Shown here: positions 1-12,316 of the stretch, one piece after another | Layout: each line of letters opens with the position of its first letter | How positions within the stretch are numbered: position 1 is the stretch's first letter | Assembly: GCA_002007465.1 (NCBI GenBank) | Contig: LNAC01000003.1 | Coordinates: 11,209,142 to 11,273,141 of the forward strand | DNA: 64,000 bases | Direction: 5' to 3' | DNA from: Ailurus styani | Taxonomy: Eukaryota > Chordata > Mammalia > Carnivora > Ailuridae | Program-made: the position numbers and the translations under genes | Notes under the pieces: generated by a model | The model's input: only the letters and a program-made list of their open reading frames with translations | Databases searched by the model: none | Told to the model about the DNA's origin: nothing

Positions 1-1802
1 AAAAATGCTAACAACTATAACAAACAAGCCTAAATACTGATTGGATTAACAAAATAAAAGTGTTTTGTTTGTTTTTTTCTTATTCATAGCCCAGTCTAAT
101 ATGGATTAGCAGAATGGAGGTGAGGTTAGGGTTTCTACTCCACACAATTATTTAGGGAATTTCGATCCTTCCAATCAATAGCTCTGCATTCTCTTACAGG
201 GGTCAGAATCCTCCGAGGACCCCTTCTTTCTATTTAACATTAGGAAAGAGAGAGGATGTCAAGTATTGTCATGGTAGTGTATGGGTCAGGTCTGCAGGTA
301 GTTTGCATAACATGCCTATGCAGTATTGTATCAGTCACTTTGCTGCACTTCAACTACAAGTGAGTCTGGGCTATGTTGGCTAATTTTCTGACCTGGAAGA
401 AAGGAGAAACTGGCAAACAGGTCATCTGTGGTTTTCAAGGCTCTCACATCTAGACAATTTACAACTTACATCCCTGAAGTTCCCTGAGTGGCTCTTAAAG
501 TAACCTTTACCGCTACTTGGGTCATAATTTGGAGTCATAAACTACTGTGTCCTTATCAATCTCTTTACATACATCATCTTAAATAATACTCCCAAATATT
601 TGAAATGGTACTGTTGCCAACTAACAGAAACAGGTACTTGAAAAGATTAAGTGCCCTACCTAAGGTTATTGCTTATTTAAGTTGGTAAGTGGCAGAGATG
701 ATATCCAAATGGGAAACTTCGAAGACCATGTTCTTTCTAATATATTGTAATGCCATGAAAACTAAAACAATGAACATCATTCATGTGGTGTGATATGCTG
801 AAATTTGCCACTTATATTTTGATTTCAATTTATTTTTCAAGTTTTTGATTAGTAACTAGTAGGATAATGTATTGACATTACAAATCACTTAATTCCCAGT
901 GTGCAAATATCTGAATCTTTTAAATACACATCTAAATCTTTGCTTTTCAGTGATACTGTGATTCCATAAGTTTTAACCCTTAAAGTGGATAAAGATTTTC
1001 TTAATTATCTCTGAAAGGTCTAAACTACCAAAATCATGACTATTTCTAGATTAATATTAGTCCAGATTTCAATGTTTATTTTAGTAACATAGACCTTAGA
1101 ATTAGCATTAAAGTTGTCTTTTTAATTCAACTTTCAAGCAGACTTTCAAATTAGCTTAGTTTTAAGGGAATATATGAGTTTTACCTTTTTGTGAGATATA
1201 TATATATATTTTAATTATAGATACTGATATCTATGAAGTACATAACTGTAACTGTTGTATATAGTAGTTTTAATACATTCCAAAAAATTAAAGGATGTTT
1301 GATCAAAATAAACTCCTTGTTAGAATATTAAGGACAATATTAAGTTAAATATTTTTAAGCCATGGACATTTGAATTGAGGCAGTGCTATAGAGGAAAGAT
1401 AGTTTGCAAATTTTATGTACACTGTCATTGCTTTTTTTATTTTAACAGGACTATATTAAAACCTACTTTACCTAACTAAAGAAAAGTTGTTGTTATTTTG
1501 CACCCTAGCACTTATTTTAGTACTTATTTATAAGGCAATAAATCAAGAAGCAGTTCTGAATCATTCATAGTAAACCAAAACATAAGGGAGCCATGTTCTT
1601 AATCACAGTTTAGACTCATAATTTGATTCTTCTTCTGAAACTTATAAAATATGCTTATCAATAATTGTGACCAGACTCAGAGCACAAATATTACCTGCCT
1701 TCATAGGAATTTTCTAATTTTCTGTGTCTTTTGCACACCATGTATGTATTCCTGTGTTTACTTTCATAATAATGTTTACTAAAACTATTATTTCTTCCAC
1801 AG
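1..1802 (+). other. ROBO2: Intron upstream of the transmembrane exon (partial)
   Basis: AT-rich intronic DNA ending in a pyrimidine-rich tract and the AG at 1801-1802. I recognise no exon, SINE or other clear repeat here. A short TA repeat near 1197-1210 is the only low-complexity feature. Confidence 0.7.
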
Positions 1803-1985
1803 GGGGACGTAATGAAGTTGTCATTACTGAAAACAATAACAGTATTACTGAGCAAATCACTGATGTTGTGAAGCAACCAGCCTTTATAGCTGGTATTGGT
1901 GGTGCCTGCTGGGTAATTTTGATGGGTTTTAGCATCTGGTTGTATTGGCGAAGAAAGAAGAGAAAGGGACTCAGTAACTATGCTG
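1803..1985 (+). CDS. ROBO2: ROBO2 transmembrane exon
   Basis: A 183-nt exon, phase 1 at both ends, flanked by a CAG-type acceptor and the donor GTAAGA. It encodes a short juxtamembrane ectodomain ([13 protein letters not shown]...) and then about 23 hydrophobic residues ([17 protein letters not shown]..., DNA 1880-1948). A basic stop-transfer run, RRKKRKG, follows, giving type I topology with the C-terminus in the cytosol. The last base, G1985, joins TT of the next exon to make Val. Because the exon is symmetric (61 codons), skipping it would keep frame and remove the membrane anchor. An ATG-initiated frame starting upstream at 1724 is only an intron read-through. Confidence 0.95.
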
Positions 1986-2278
1986 GTAAGAGACTATTTC
2001 TAGCTAAGAAAATCTCCTGTCTTCAGGAATGTGATGAAATGAAAGAGAGGGAATGGGACTGAATAATGAGTGAGTGAATGAACGAATGAATGAATGGATG
2101 TTTTGGCTTGTTTTAAACACCTGCTTTGTAAAATGCAATTATAAACATGCTCTAATGCATTTGTTTTTACCATATCACATTATGACCATAAGGCAAGCTT
2201 TTTGCTTGCAACTCCAATGAAGCATAACAAGAGTGCACATGGATAAATGTGTGACCATTTTCTCTCAACTAGATCTTC

Positions 2279-2281
<3 letters not shown>

Positions 2282-2332
<51 letters not shown>
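2282..2332. repeat. (CA)n microsatellite
   Basis: An uninterrupted run of about 25 CA units in the intron, likely length-polymorphic. Confidence 0.97.
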
Positions 2333-2335
<3 letters not shown>

Positions 2336-5262
2336 TGCATGCCATGAAGCCATTATCTGAGAGATGGATTTAGGCAAGATCATTACTAACATGCTCAGGA
2401 AGAAAATATTTGAAATATAGCTTTTAGTATTTCAAGATGCAGATTACAATAGGATATGTCCCAGATGGCAAATAAAAACAAGGAAAAAAATCTCATCAGA
2501 ATTAATAAGACTGATGAAGCATGAATTAAGTGATTTACTAGTGTAGTCTATCTATTTCAAGGTGACCAATCAGCCTTTTAGAAGGGAGAAAAAGGAGAAG
2601 AAAAAGAAAAAGCAGAAGAAAAAGGAGATCCTAGATATTCTAGCTATTTGCAAAAATGTTTTCTTCTTAGAATCTGTAACAGAATTTCGAGGATGTCAAA
2701 AACTGTGGCCTTCAAAATATTTCCAAGGCAGAGAGGGAGACAAGAGAGGGGGTGGAATTATCAAGTTGATGATTTAAAGAATGAACTCAGTAATGAAGCT
2801 ATGTTCAATAACAATTTTAATTGCAATTCATTTTAAGTGTTTCCTCTAACAACGACAATCATAAAAATACATTATCTCACAATATTTCACTCTTTCTAAA
2901 ATTTACAAGGGAACGATTTTAACATCATCCTACAAACACTTCAGAATTTTTTGATGCAGTTTATTCAATCTTCTCTCTCTGGTTTTAACTTTAAGTTTAA
3001 ATGTTTATAAATGTCTTAATAACTGATTTTGACAGAAACTTCATAGTTTATTAAGCTTATAAGCTGCTCTGGCTTGTAGGCTTCTTAGCTGCTGATAATG
3101 TCTAAATAGTGCAAAATAGAAGGGATAGCACCCGCTTGGTTCTCTTGCTTGTTATTTGACGGCATTTAAATATAATCTTTCTATTATAGCATTGTGGCTC
3201 ATGTCCACATCTTATGAAAATTAAGGTGATTATTTACCATTAGAGTACATTTCCATGACTAGAGAAAGCAGGACAGTGTATCCTTTGAAAAGGGAATTCC
3301 ATGCTTCGTGACGTGCAATCATTCTGCCTTTCTCATGTCTCATTGGTTGCTGATGGCTTCTTCCTTGTGCTTTGTCACCTGACTGCTGTATCCCCACATC
3401 ACTGAGGGATTCTTTCCAGCAAGGGGTACTAGGCAATAACTACTGTCAGAGTCTCGAACATTCATGATATTTTAAGGTACCTTCTTGTTCTGCAGTCCAC
3501 TCCTCTACCTTCATTCCTTGTAGGCGTTGTCATCAACCCATCTGTTTCATCAATCACCATGTTACAGTTCATCTCTGTGACATACATATGGATCATGTAA
3601 GTCATAGGGAAGAACTAATTCAATACATAGGCTAGTTTGTATTTATCACTTTTCTTGATTTCAGTGAAAATAATAGAAGATTGACTGCTCTAGTTTCAAT
3701 GCAGAGTTCTAAGATATCCACATTTGAGGTGTTGCATTTTTATCCTCAGCACTCATGCACTCATTCCTATAAATAACATAGTTCTCGTAACTAGTAGGTT
3801 TATGCCTTTAGTAAAATTGTGTCAGACAGACTTCCTTCTTTCTTTTCCCTTTTTTTTTAATGGCAGTTCTTTGCAAAACCTATGCATTTAATTTGAAAAT
3901 ATCTGTTGGTCTTTGAGCTTGACAAATATAGTACATTTCCTATTATCATTTCTCATCGTGATTGATATCCATCTGCTTGTAGAGAAACTGCTAACTCAGA
4001 AGGTGCTATGCCCTTCAAATATTTTGGAATAAGGCCAAGCCAGAAAGCAGCCTTTCAAAACCTTTATACTTAATTGATAGATGGCTGACTCTCAGAATGG
4101 ATTCACCTTCAACTAGTAATTTGCCTTCTAGCAACTGCTGTTCTCTTCTAGGTGAGAAACAAATGAAAATCCAAACCATAGGTACCTAGCATTGCATATC
4201 TGCCTTGGTAAAATTTTTTACCCATTTCCCTCCATATATATCCTATCCTCCACCTGTTAAAGTTTTCATGTTCTTGTCCTTTTACAACCTTAAAAAATGG
4301 GGATCTTTAAATAAGAATGATTAGTGGAGTATGTATCATAGGTTTAAATTTCTGATATTTCATGCATGAGCTAATGATCCATTTAAGAGCACAGAGATTT
4401 CATACAGGGCTACTTTTTTCTTTCTTTGAACTGTATTGTAAAAATTATAGAGAATATACTCTATTTATATTGGTTCTGTTTATATTTTGGTTTTCATAAA
4501 AAATTCTGTGGGAATCTTATAAATTTTATAAGAATGGAGACAACGTGATTTTACTCACAAAGTGAAAAGACTAGTATTTTTACTTTTTCAGTGCACGGTA
4601 ATGTCTATATGGTATCCAAACTTTTTTGTTAATTCATGAGAACATTGGAAGATTTTTTCCCTGAATGAACAAAAAATCTACTTTGGGATAAGTATTTAGA
4701 TTAATTTTATAATGTAAGATACTTCATTTATTTCAAACCCCAATTCTGATCTTAGATTATACTTAAACAGCTAATGCAATTTACATATATTAAGATACAC
4801 ATATATCTGTTGCAATTCACATATATATGCTTTTTAATAAAGCTTGGCAGACTCGAAGTAGAATTGTAAACCAGGTAAAATTTGATTTCAGCACTCCCTT
4901 TTTCCTACTTCATTCCAAATCTCTTCTTAACCACTAGAGGTAGAACAGGGAAGATTTTAACTAGTGGGAAGATATGTAAATATCTTTCAGGTTAGAGATT
5001 CTAACTCTCAGCAAGATGCCTTCCATTCGCCCTGTTCAGGAAAACTTACTGACTTTTATTACAGCTAGTCTTTGGCTCTCTGTCATTTGGAAAATTATAT
5101 TTGAATGTCTAGAAGGAAGAAAAATGTGCTACTCAGTATTGATATTTTTCATATATATCAGAGGATTTAAAATGTTTATCATAAGACACTAGTGGAATGA
5201 CACCTTATGGTATAAGAACAACTGTCAAGAATCAAATGCAACTTACATATTTAAGTGATCTG

Positions 5263-5467
5263 GGGGGATACCTGGGTGCCTCAGTCAGTTAAGCATCTGC
5301 CTTTGGCTCAGGTCATGATCCCAGGGTCCTGGGATAAAGCCCCATGTTGGGCTTCCTTCTCAGTGCAGAGTCTGTTTCTACCTCTCTCTCTCTCCCCCTC
5401 CCTCCACCTCTCCATGCTCTCTCTCTCTTGCTTGCTCTCTCATAAATAAATAAAATCTTGAAAAAAA
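5263..5467 (+). repeat. Can-SINE (tRNA-derived), older copy
   Basis: The tRNA-like head (box A region CTGGGTGCCTCAG), the core GGTCATGATCCCAGGGTCC, a CT-rich region and the tail AAATAAATAAAATCTTG are all present. It is flanked by the 7-bp direct repeat TGATCTG (5256-5262 and 5468-5474). Divergence from the young copies suggests an older subfamily. Confidence 0.9.
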
Positions 5468-7719
5468 TGATCTGAAAGGAGAATTTGGCTTGAACCTATT
5501 TTGCTTCTTTACACAGCAGATAGTGGAGATTTCCCCAGGGCAATGTTACACACTAACTTCTTATTCATTTTTTTCCTATTTATCCTTTATTTAAATTTTT
5601 CAGACACAATCACATGCCACATCTTTGCTCATGATGCAAAGAAGAGCAGCTGTGACAAAAAAGGAATCCTTATATCTCATATTCTGTGTGAAATCATTTT
5701 ATACTTTCATTGAGCATCATGCAATGTTATTTATCATATTCTCCATTGAGCACTTGAGCATTAACAGTCTACTTTCACCACATGTGAGGTTCCTGGCTGC
5801 TTGAATAATTCACCACCTGAGTTGGAGCATTAAATGAATTGTAAAAAAGATTTAGGCAGAAGATACAGAGACTATTAGGTTATTTTTGAATCGAGACTAA
5901 ATGATTACATGTGTAACAGTGTTTGTGAATAGATAAATGAACAACATAAGTTTGGGTAAAAATCATGGAGCTCTCATGAGGATTCCATGTAGCTATACTA
6001 CATAGACAATACGTATATATATGTATATCCATTTTATAATCCTCACAAAGGTTACATGACTCTTTTCAAACTTATATATTCACTTTTCTATTCACAATTT
6101 TTCATTCATTAGATTTGTAATGAAAGTATATATATTTTCACTTGTAAAGGAATGAGTGATAGTTTATGAGTATTACCTCTGACAATAACAGAGTCTGTGA
6201 AACTCAGTAAATATAAACAGTTTAATGAGTGAGCAAATTATGAAGTGCTAAACACTTCTTGAATAGGATTTAAAAACCACTGGTAAAATAGAAATTATTT
6301 GATAAAACTATCCAAAGACAGCTAAAAGATTTGATGGAATTTTATATTCTGATTACCTGGGCTGTGTTAATGCTTATTAAAAGAGGATTAATCTACATTC
6401 ATATTTGAGAAATAGCTTATCAGGAAAGGGAATGAGGCTTGGCTAGCAACATTAAAGTTTCCATTTGGAGTAGGAAAATGTGGCCTACTAGAGATAGGCA
6501 CTCTGAAAGCTTTCTTACCTCAAAATGTCAATTTACCACATGGCTATGTTTCCCTTCCCCCTCAGTTCCAGCAGGCATGAGATTAGGATTAATCCTGTCA
6601 GATAATAGTAGAGGTACTTTCTGTATGATATAACTTGCAAAATCTCTTTACCTTATATCCTTTATAAATATTGCAATCAATTCAAAATATTTAATGCAAT
6701 TCTAAAACACTTAAAGCTGTGGTATCTGTAGTACTTTTTAGATATGTTAGCATTATCCAGTTAGTTTTAGGTAAAAACTTCTATATGTTGTTTCCTGAAA
6801 GTTCTTAACTTTAGATACTAGCAGGGACTCCTTCCTGGTAAAGATTCACACTTCTTTCAAATTTATCTCTGGTAAGCCCAAAGTTATTACACTGTGATTA
6901 TAAAAATCATGTCTAGAGCGAAATTGTCCAATGACCTCACCTTCCATATCTCTTGCTTTTAAATTCAAGGAAGTTCAACATTTCTTTGAAATGAAAGCTA
7001 CCTCAAACAGCTTTTGACTTGTTGTGGAATTTATTTTTTTCTGCACAAAAAGAAAGACTGAAAGAAAGAGGAAGGAAGGATGGAAGGAAGGGAGGAAGGG
7101 AGGGAAAATCCTCATCAAGACACCATATATGACTTCTATTTTACTCTTTCTAATTGCTTGTCCTTATTTCTAGTCTACTTTTTATCTTGTGGTCTAATAC
7201 AACCCAGTGACTTTTGGTCTAGTTTTCAAAATGGAACAAATTTAAAAGTTTGATGTATGGGGTAAAACAGAAACTTGAATATTCATTTTTCCCCTTGTTT
7301 TACAAAGACAACGAATCTATCTTATTATGATAAGAATTGTTTTTTTGTTTGATTGGTTTTGGTTTTTGGTTTTCTTTTGTCATGAAGCGTACAAAATGGA
7401 GAATTTTCATGTATACCAAATTTTAAGTTGGTCGTGTATTTACATAATGTACTGTTCATTTTTGCCTCTGTATAGTTGGTATGTAGATGTGCAAAGATAA
7501 GTGTCTTTATGGAATATTTTGCAAAAAGCAGTCTAGAAAAATTTGAGAATAGATTTTAATGATGATTGTAACACAGATAGAAATTGAATACGTCCTAAGT
7601 GCTTTGAAATTTAAAAGTATTTTACTCACAATCTTAATTGGTAAATATGAACCTTAGCATAGTGCTTATATTCTAACATGTCTTTAAATTAATCCTGATG
7701 ATATTTTTCCCAGTTTTCT

Positions 7720-8765
7720 ATTGTGTTAAAATACACACAGTGCACCTGGGTAGCTCAGTGGGTTAAAGCCTCTGCTTTCGGCTCAGGTCATGATCTCAGG
7801 GTCCTGGGATCGAGGCCCTCATCGGGCTCTCTGCTCAGCAGGGAGCCTGCTTCCACCTCTCTCTCTATCTGCCTTTCTGCCTACTTGTGATCTGATCTCT
7901 CTCTCTGTGTCAAATGAATAAATAAAATCTTTAAAATAAATTAATAAAATAAAATAAAATACACACAACACAAAATGTACTATCTTGACTATTTTTAGGG
8001 GTACAGATTGGTGTCATTAAATATATTCATAATGTTGTGCTATCATCACCACCATCCATCTCCAGAACTCTTTTCATCTTATAAATTGAAATTTTATACC
8101 CTGTAAACAATAACACCCATCTCCCCCCTTTCTCACCCCTGGAAACCACCATTCTACTCTCTGTCTCTATGATTTTGACCATTCCATCTACCTCGTATTA
8201 GTGGAATCATACAGTACTTACCTTTTATGACTGACATATCACTTAGCAAGTTTAGTATATGTCAGAATTCTCTTCTTTCATATAGCTGAATTGTATGAGT
8301 ATACAACATTTTTTCTTATCCATTCATCCATTTATGGCAATTTGGATTGCTTCCAGGTTTTAGCTATTATGCGTAATGCTACTTTAATTCTTTGAGACCT
8401 GGCTTTCAATGCTTTTGGGTATACACTCAGAAGTGGAATTGCTGGATTATATGATAATTTTATATTTTTTAATTTTTGAGGGACCACCATACTGTTAACT
8501 ATTTTCCACTATGGCTTCACCAATTTATTTTCCACCAACAGTGCACCAGAGTTCCCGTTTTTTCCACATCCTTGCCAATACTTCTCATTTATTGCATCTT
8601 GCATAGCAGTCATCCTAATGGGTGCAAGGTAGCATCCATTGTAATTTTGATTTTTATTTTCCTAATGATTAGTGATGTGGAGGATCCTTTCAAGTGCTTG
8701 ATGGCCATTTGGATGCTGTCTGATAAGATTTTGAGTGTTGCCTTATAAGTTTAAATTTTACGTTA
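7720..8765 (-). mobile_element. L1M-type LINE fragment (antisense), interrupted by a SINE
   Basis: After the SINE the + strand reads as the reverse complement of an old mammalian L1 3' UTR and ORF2 end. Typical phrases include CATCACCACCATCCATCTCC and GGAATTGCTGGATTATATG. Several frame breaks rule out an intact ORF2. The end near 8765 is approximate and meets the A-rich tail of the next SINE. Confidence 0.8.
7740..7955 (+). repeat. Can-SINE, young mustelid-type copy
   Basis: Has the young-subfamily head GTGGGTTAAAGCCTCTGC and a polypyrimidine body. The perfect 12-bp target-site duplication AAAATACACACA occurs at 7728-7739 and 7956-7967. It sits inside the 3' UTR of an antisense L1M. Confidence 0.93.
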
Positions 8766-9302
8766 AAAAAAAAAGAGATTTATTTATTTATTTTAAAGAG
8801 AGTGCTGAGTTTAGCCAGCAAACCTTGAGGTGGCAAATGAAGTGATTACTCCAGACACCGAAATAAGAGAAAGGAGAAGGCGAGGGAACCAGATGCTCTA
8901 GTGGTGAAAGGTCCTAAGTCAGGCTCAGTCTCCTCTTTAATTGCAGGTCTTATCAATACATCAAGTACAAACAGAAAAACAGAAAGGAATGTTAGGCTAT
9001 GATAATCAAGACATAGACATATGGGGCAATGCATGATTGAAACAAGGAGTGTTTGTGATGTGTGTTTGGGCTAAGGGTATTATGAATATGTGACCATAAG
9101 GCGAGAGTGTTTTTCATCTAAGTTAAACATTTACTCCCTAGGTGAGAGCATTGAGCCTCAATAAGAATCTGGCTGTTTTCAGCTCAGAAACTTGAAAGGA
9201 GACCCAGTGTTCCAGGCATTCCTCCTTTCCTTTTCAGCTGGTCTCACCTTGGGAGCTATATTTCACTTAAATCTTATCTATCCAGGCACTATGAATCCCC
9301 AC

Positions 9303-9334
<32 letters not shown>

Positions 9335-9507
9335 AGGGAGAAACAGTACAAGCTGGAGGGACAGAGGGAGAGGGAGAGAGAGAATCTGAAGGAGACTCCT
9401 CACTGAGCCTGGACCCTGACGCAGGTCTCGATCTCATGACCCTGAGATCATGACCTGAGCCAAAACCAAGAGTCAGATGCTTAACCAATGAACCACCCAG
9501 ATGCCCC
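8766..9507 (-). repeat. Can-SINE (antisense) split by a solo LTR
   Basis: The tail side (8766-8812, ending in TTTATTTATTTATTTTAAAGAGAG) and the body and head side (9304-9507, with CTGAGATCATGACCTGAGCC and CCACCCAGATGCCCC) form one antisense Can-SINE. They are separated by a 491-bp insertion in the GA-rich segment. Imperfect A/T-rich direct repeats near 8752 and 9508 may be its own target-site duplication. Confidence 0.8.
8813..9303 (-). mobile_element. Solo LTR of an endogenous retrovirus
   Basis: This 491-bp block starts with TG and ends with CA on the + strand and interrupts a SINE. GAGAG occurs on both sides, consistent with a short target duplication, although the host site is itself a GA repeat. 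Read on the minus strand it has an AATTAAA-like poly(A) signal about 140 bases before its 3' end, as expected near an LTR R region. I see no gag, pol or env coding sequence, so it is non-coding. The family is not assigned; a class II-type LTR is a guess. Confidence 0.65.
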
Positions 9508-10357
9508 TAAAATTTACATTTTATGAAGAACTTACCATTGGTTAGTATGTAAAAGTTAAGTGCAACTCAATTTTAGTGCCTTTGCTTCAGTTTTCTTCTT
9601 CTCTAATATCACTTACTAGCAATAATGGAAAGTTTGGATGGGAACAAAAGAGCATCTAAATTAGGAGAAAAACTTAGCTTCTTTCCACCTATCTTCTAAA
9701 TAGCACATTTTGAGGTATAACCCATCAGTGCCTGCTTATTTGCATATTCACAATGATATTCATAACATTATCTTAACTGTCTTTTAGTTGAGTAAAACAA
9801 TCACTTGATAGTCCATTAAAAAAGCACATAACTAGAAAGTCACATCAGATGGAAAGCTAATTAGCTATACTATTTTCACATTTTGTGTGCATATTTTTTC
9901 CCTAATCAGGATTTTATTTAATAGCTCCAGTGCTCAATTTTTTTCATTAATTGTTTCAGATTAGTTCTTCTCTTGTTGCTGTTGAAAGCGGTTATTAATG
10001 GGACCCGATGTGGTATGGACCACTGCTGATTCTTGATTCCCATCACTTAGGCAAGCTTGTCAGGAAACAGAGTTGGGACCAGTATTCTTTCATCTTCTCT
10101 GAGGAACTACCCATAGCCAGTCCTGGCCAGATACAAAGGATATGTCAGGATTGTTTTATAATGAATTTGAGATAGTACCTGAAAAATTGATAAGGCAGTA
10201 TACTTCAGGTGCCAGCCAGATATTCCTCAAAGCACTACCTCCTGATAGACCCTGGGAATCATGATCCTATCACCCAATTATGATGTCGTGAGAGAATTTC
10301 ATTAAGTGATCTTAGGGAAGGGACTGGGGAACTGCATTTGGAAATTTACAAAATTTA

Positions 10358-10636
10358 GGGGCGCCTGGGTGGCTCAGTCATTAAGCGTCTGCCTTCCACT
10401 TGGGTCATGATCCCAGGGCCCTGGGATCGAGTCCCTCATGGGGCTCGGGGCGCTTGGGTGGCTCAGTGGGTTAAAGCCTCTGCCTTCGGCTCAGGTCATG
10501 ATCTCAGGGTCCTGGGACTGAGCCCCGCATAGGGCTCTCTACTCAGCGGGGAGTCTGGTTCCTCCTCTCTCTGCCTGCCTCTCTGCCTGCTTGTTATCTC
10601 TCTTTCTGTGTCAAATAAATAAAATCTTGAAAAAGT
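10358..10636 (+). repeat. Head-to-tail Can-SINE dimer
   Basis: A truncated older Can-SINE (10358-10446: head and core only) runs directly into a complete younger copy (10447-10636) with its own GGGGCGCTTGGGTGGCTCAG start and AAATAAATAAAATCTTG tail. AATTTA occurs just before the first unit and just after the tail, so the pair may have inserted as one unit. Confidence 0.85.
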
Positions 10637-10889
10637 AATTTAAAGAGCTATCATATTTCATAGCAAAAATTTGAGGAATAGATGAATTATGGAGAGGTTA
10701 TTCAAATTAAAAAGTATTTATTATATGTAGACTTTAAGTAACAATATATCCTCTATTTGTTTAAAATATGAATCAATTCATAAAACTTTCTTTTATTTTT
10801 TCTCTTATTTTTTACTCATTAGGTTATCATGGTAAATATAATCAGTATTTTCCAAAGATAAGACATGTTGGATTCACATCTGTGCAATG

Positions 10890-11152
10890 TTTTTTTTTCT
10901 TAAGTTTTTGTTTTGTTTAGTTTTTTTATGTTTCAAGTTTTTATGTAAGTTCCAGTTAGTTAACGTACAGTATAATATTAGTTTCAGGTGTACAATATAG
11001 TGGTTCAACAATTCCATACTACACCTGGGGCTCATCACAGCAAGTGTACTCCTTAATCCCCATGACTTATTTTACCCTTCCCCCCAAGCTCCTCCCCCTG
11101 CCCCCTCATAACCAGTTTTTTCCTTCATCCCCAAGAATTGGTTTCTCTGATC
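10890..11152 (-). mobile_element. Carnivore L1 3' end fragment (antisense)
   Basis: The + strand reads as the reverse complement of a carnivore L1 3' UTR: TTCCAGTTAGTTAACGTACA, then TTTCAGGTGTACAATATAG and GGGGCTCATCACAGCAAGTG. It is 5'-truncated and non-coding. Confidence 0.8.
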
Positions 11153-12280
11153 TATATTTATTTTAGTCAGAATTGCAATTTTGCAGTTCGTAAACTTCTA
11201 AACACCAAAATTTTTTTCCATGATCTTCTAGTTAACTCATTGAGTAGCAAAATTTGATCCATCCTAAAGTGAAACTATTCATAGACTTTATCCCACCAAT
11301 CATGATTTTATTTTATTATATTTTATTATAAACCCATTAAATAACTTCAGATAGAGATGCTGACTTCAATCCTCTCTATAGTATGTATCGTGTTATCTTT
11401 CTGAGATCTGAAACATTTTGAATTCCAAATATATTTGGCTACAGAGATTTTGAATAAGAAATGATGGCTCCACACTAATATCTATGTTCTTTGGTCAATC
11501 CTTGAAACCCACTTTTTGAATGTTGATAGCTTTGTGGAATGGAATCTAGTGTCCAGAGAGAGGTCTTCTCCAGGTATAGCTCCATGGAATGCCTGTTGGT
11601 GTGACTAGTAAGTTCCAGAATTTTATAAAGGACTAAAGTTTTTGCAATTATTACATACAATTTGAATATATTCAGTATCAAGTATTTGAAAATTTCATTT
11701 TTTGTGAAGGTTGGATGATAAAACAAAACACTCGACACATTATTCTCTATTAATTATAGTTTATGTCTATTGTAATTGTAGTTGTTGAGCTCATAGGGAT
11801 TAATGGTGCCCCTAAAAGGGTCTGTGATGATGAGGACTATGTCGTCAATCAGCACCTGTTTCCTTTGTCACTGGCAGGATGTTATTACCTGTTTGAACTA
11901 TTCTGTTTCAATTTCTCTTATATGCATTTTATGTTGTGCTTTCTAATTAGGACACCCACATATTAAGATTAAAAATCATGATTTGATAATCCCCCATTAA
12001 TGCAGGTTGATCTTCCAATGTCACTGTATATGCCAATTGTAGCAGTTTTTGATATCCAAACACAAATTGCCCTTTTAACTTAACCATACATTTGGCTTGA
12101 AGTATTTTTAAATGTCTTATTAAGGTTGGAGCAAATGATGGCTTTGCCCTGGGCCAAACCACTGCTTCTTATTCTCTGTACAATTATGTTAATTATATTT
12201 TGTTAAAATTCCCAGAGGCCTCAGCTCTAAACTAAGGGCCAATATGTAGTTGGAATTAATCGTAATTAATATTGACTACT

Positions 12281-12299
12281 TGTGTGTGTGTGTGTGTGT
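12281..12299 (+). repeat. (TG)n repeat just upstream of a splice acceptor
   Basis: Nine and a half TG units end 17 nt before the first base of the 43-nt exon (12317) and lie next to its T-rich tract. UG repeats in pre-mRNA are known binding sites for TDP-43 and CELF proteins. Regulation here is inference. Confidence 0.9.
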
Positions 12300-12316
12300 C
12301 TTTTTGTTTTTAACAG

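Larger units (their letters stand above)
1986..12316 (+). other. ROBO2: Large intron after the transmembrane exon, repeat-rich
   Basis: A 10.3 kb intron with donor GTAAGA and acceptor TTTTTAACAG. It holds a (CA)n microsatellite, a GGAA-type tract near 7056-7104, Can-SINEs at 5263 and 7740, an antisense L1M fragment, a SINE split by a solo LTR (8766-9507), a SINE dimer (10358) and an antisense L1 3' end (10890). The stretches 2400-5250, 5480-7700, 9510-10350 and 11160-12280 show no element I can name. I found no clear counterpart of the short extra exon that ROBO1 uses near this point. Confidence 0.7.

Noticed and set aside
1724..2062. 112-codon ATG-initiated frame across the transmembrane exon
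   Set aside because: Only 1803-1985 is coding. The ATG lies in the upstream intron and the end is read-through past the donor GTAAGA.
2180..2392. 70-codon minus-strand frame
   Set aside because: It is created by the CA microsatellite (a Cys-Val repeat).
8476..8748. 90-codon frame within L1 sequence
   Set aside because: It lies antisense to an L1M remnant and is not a gene.
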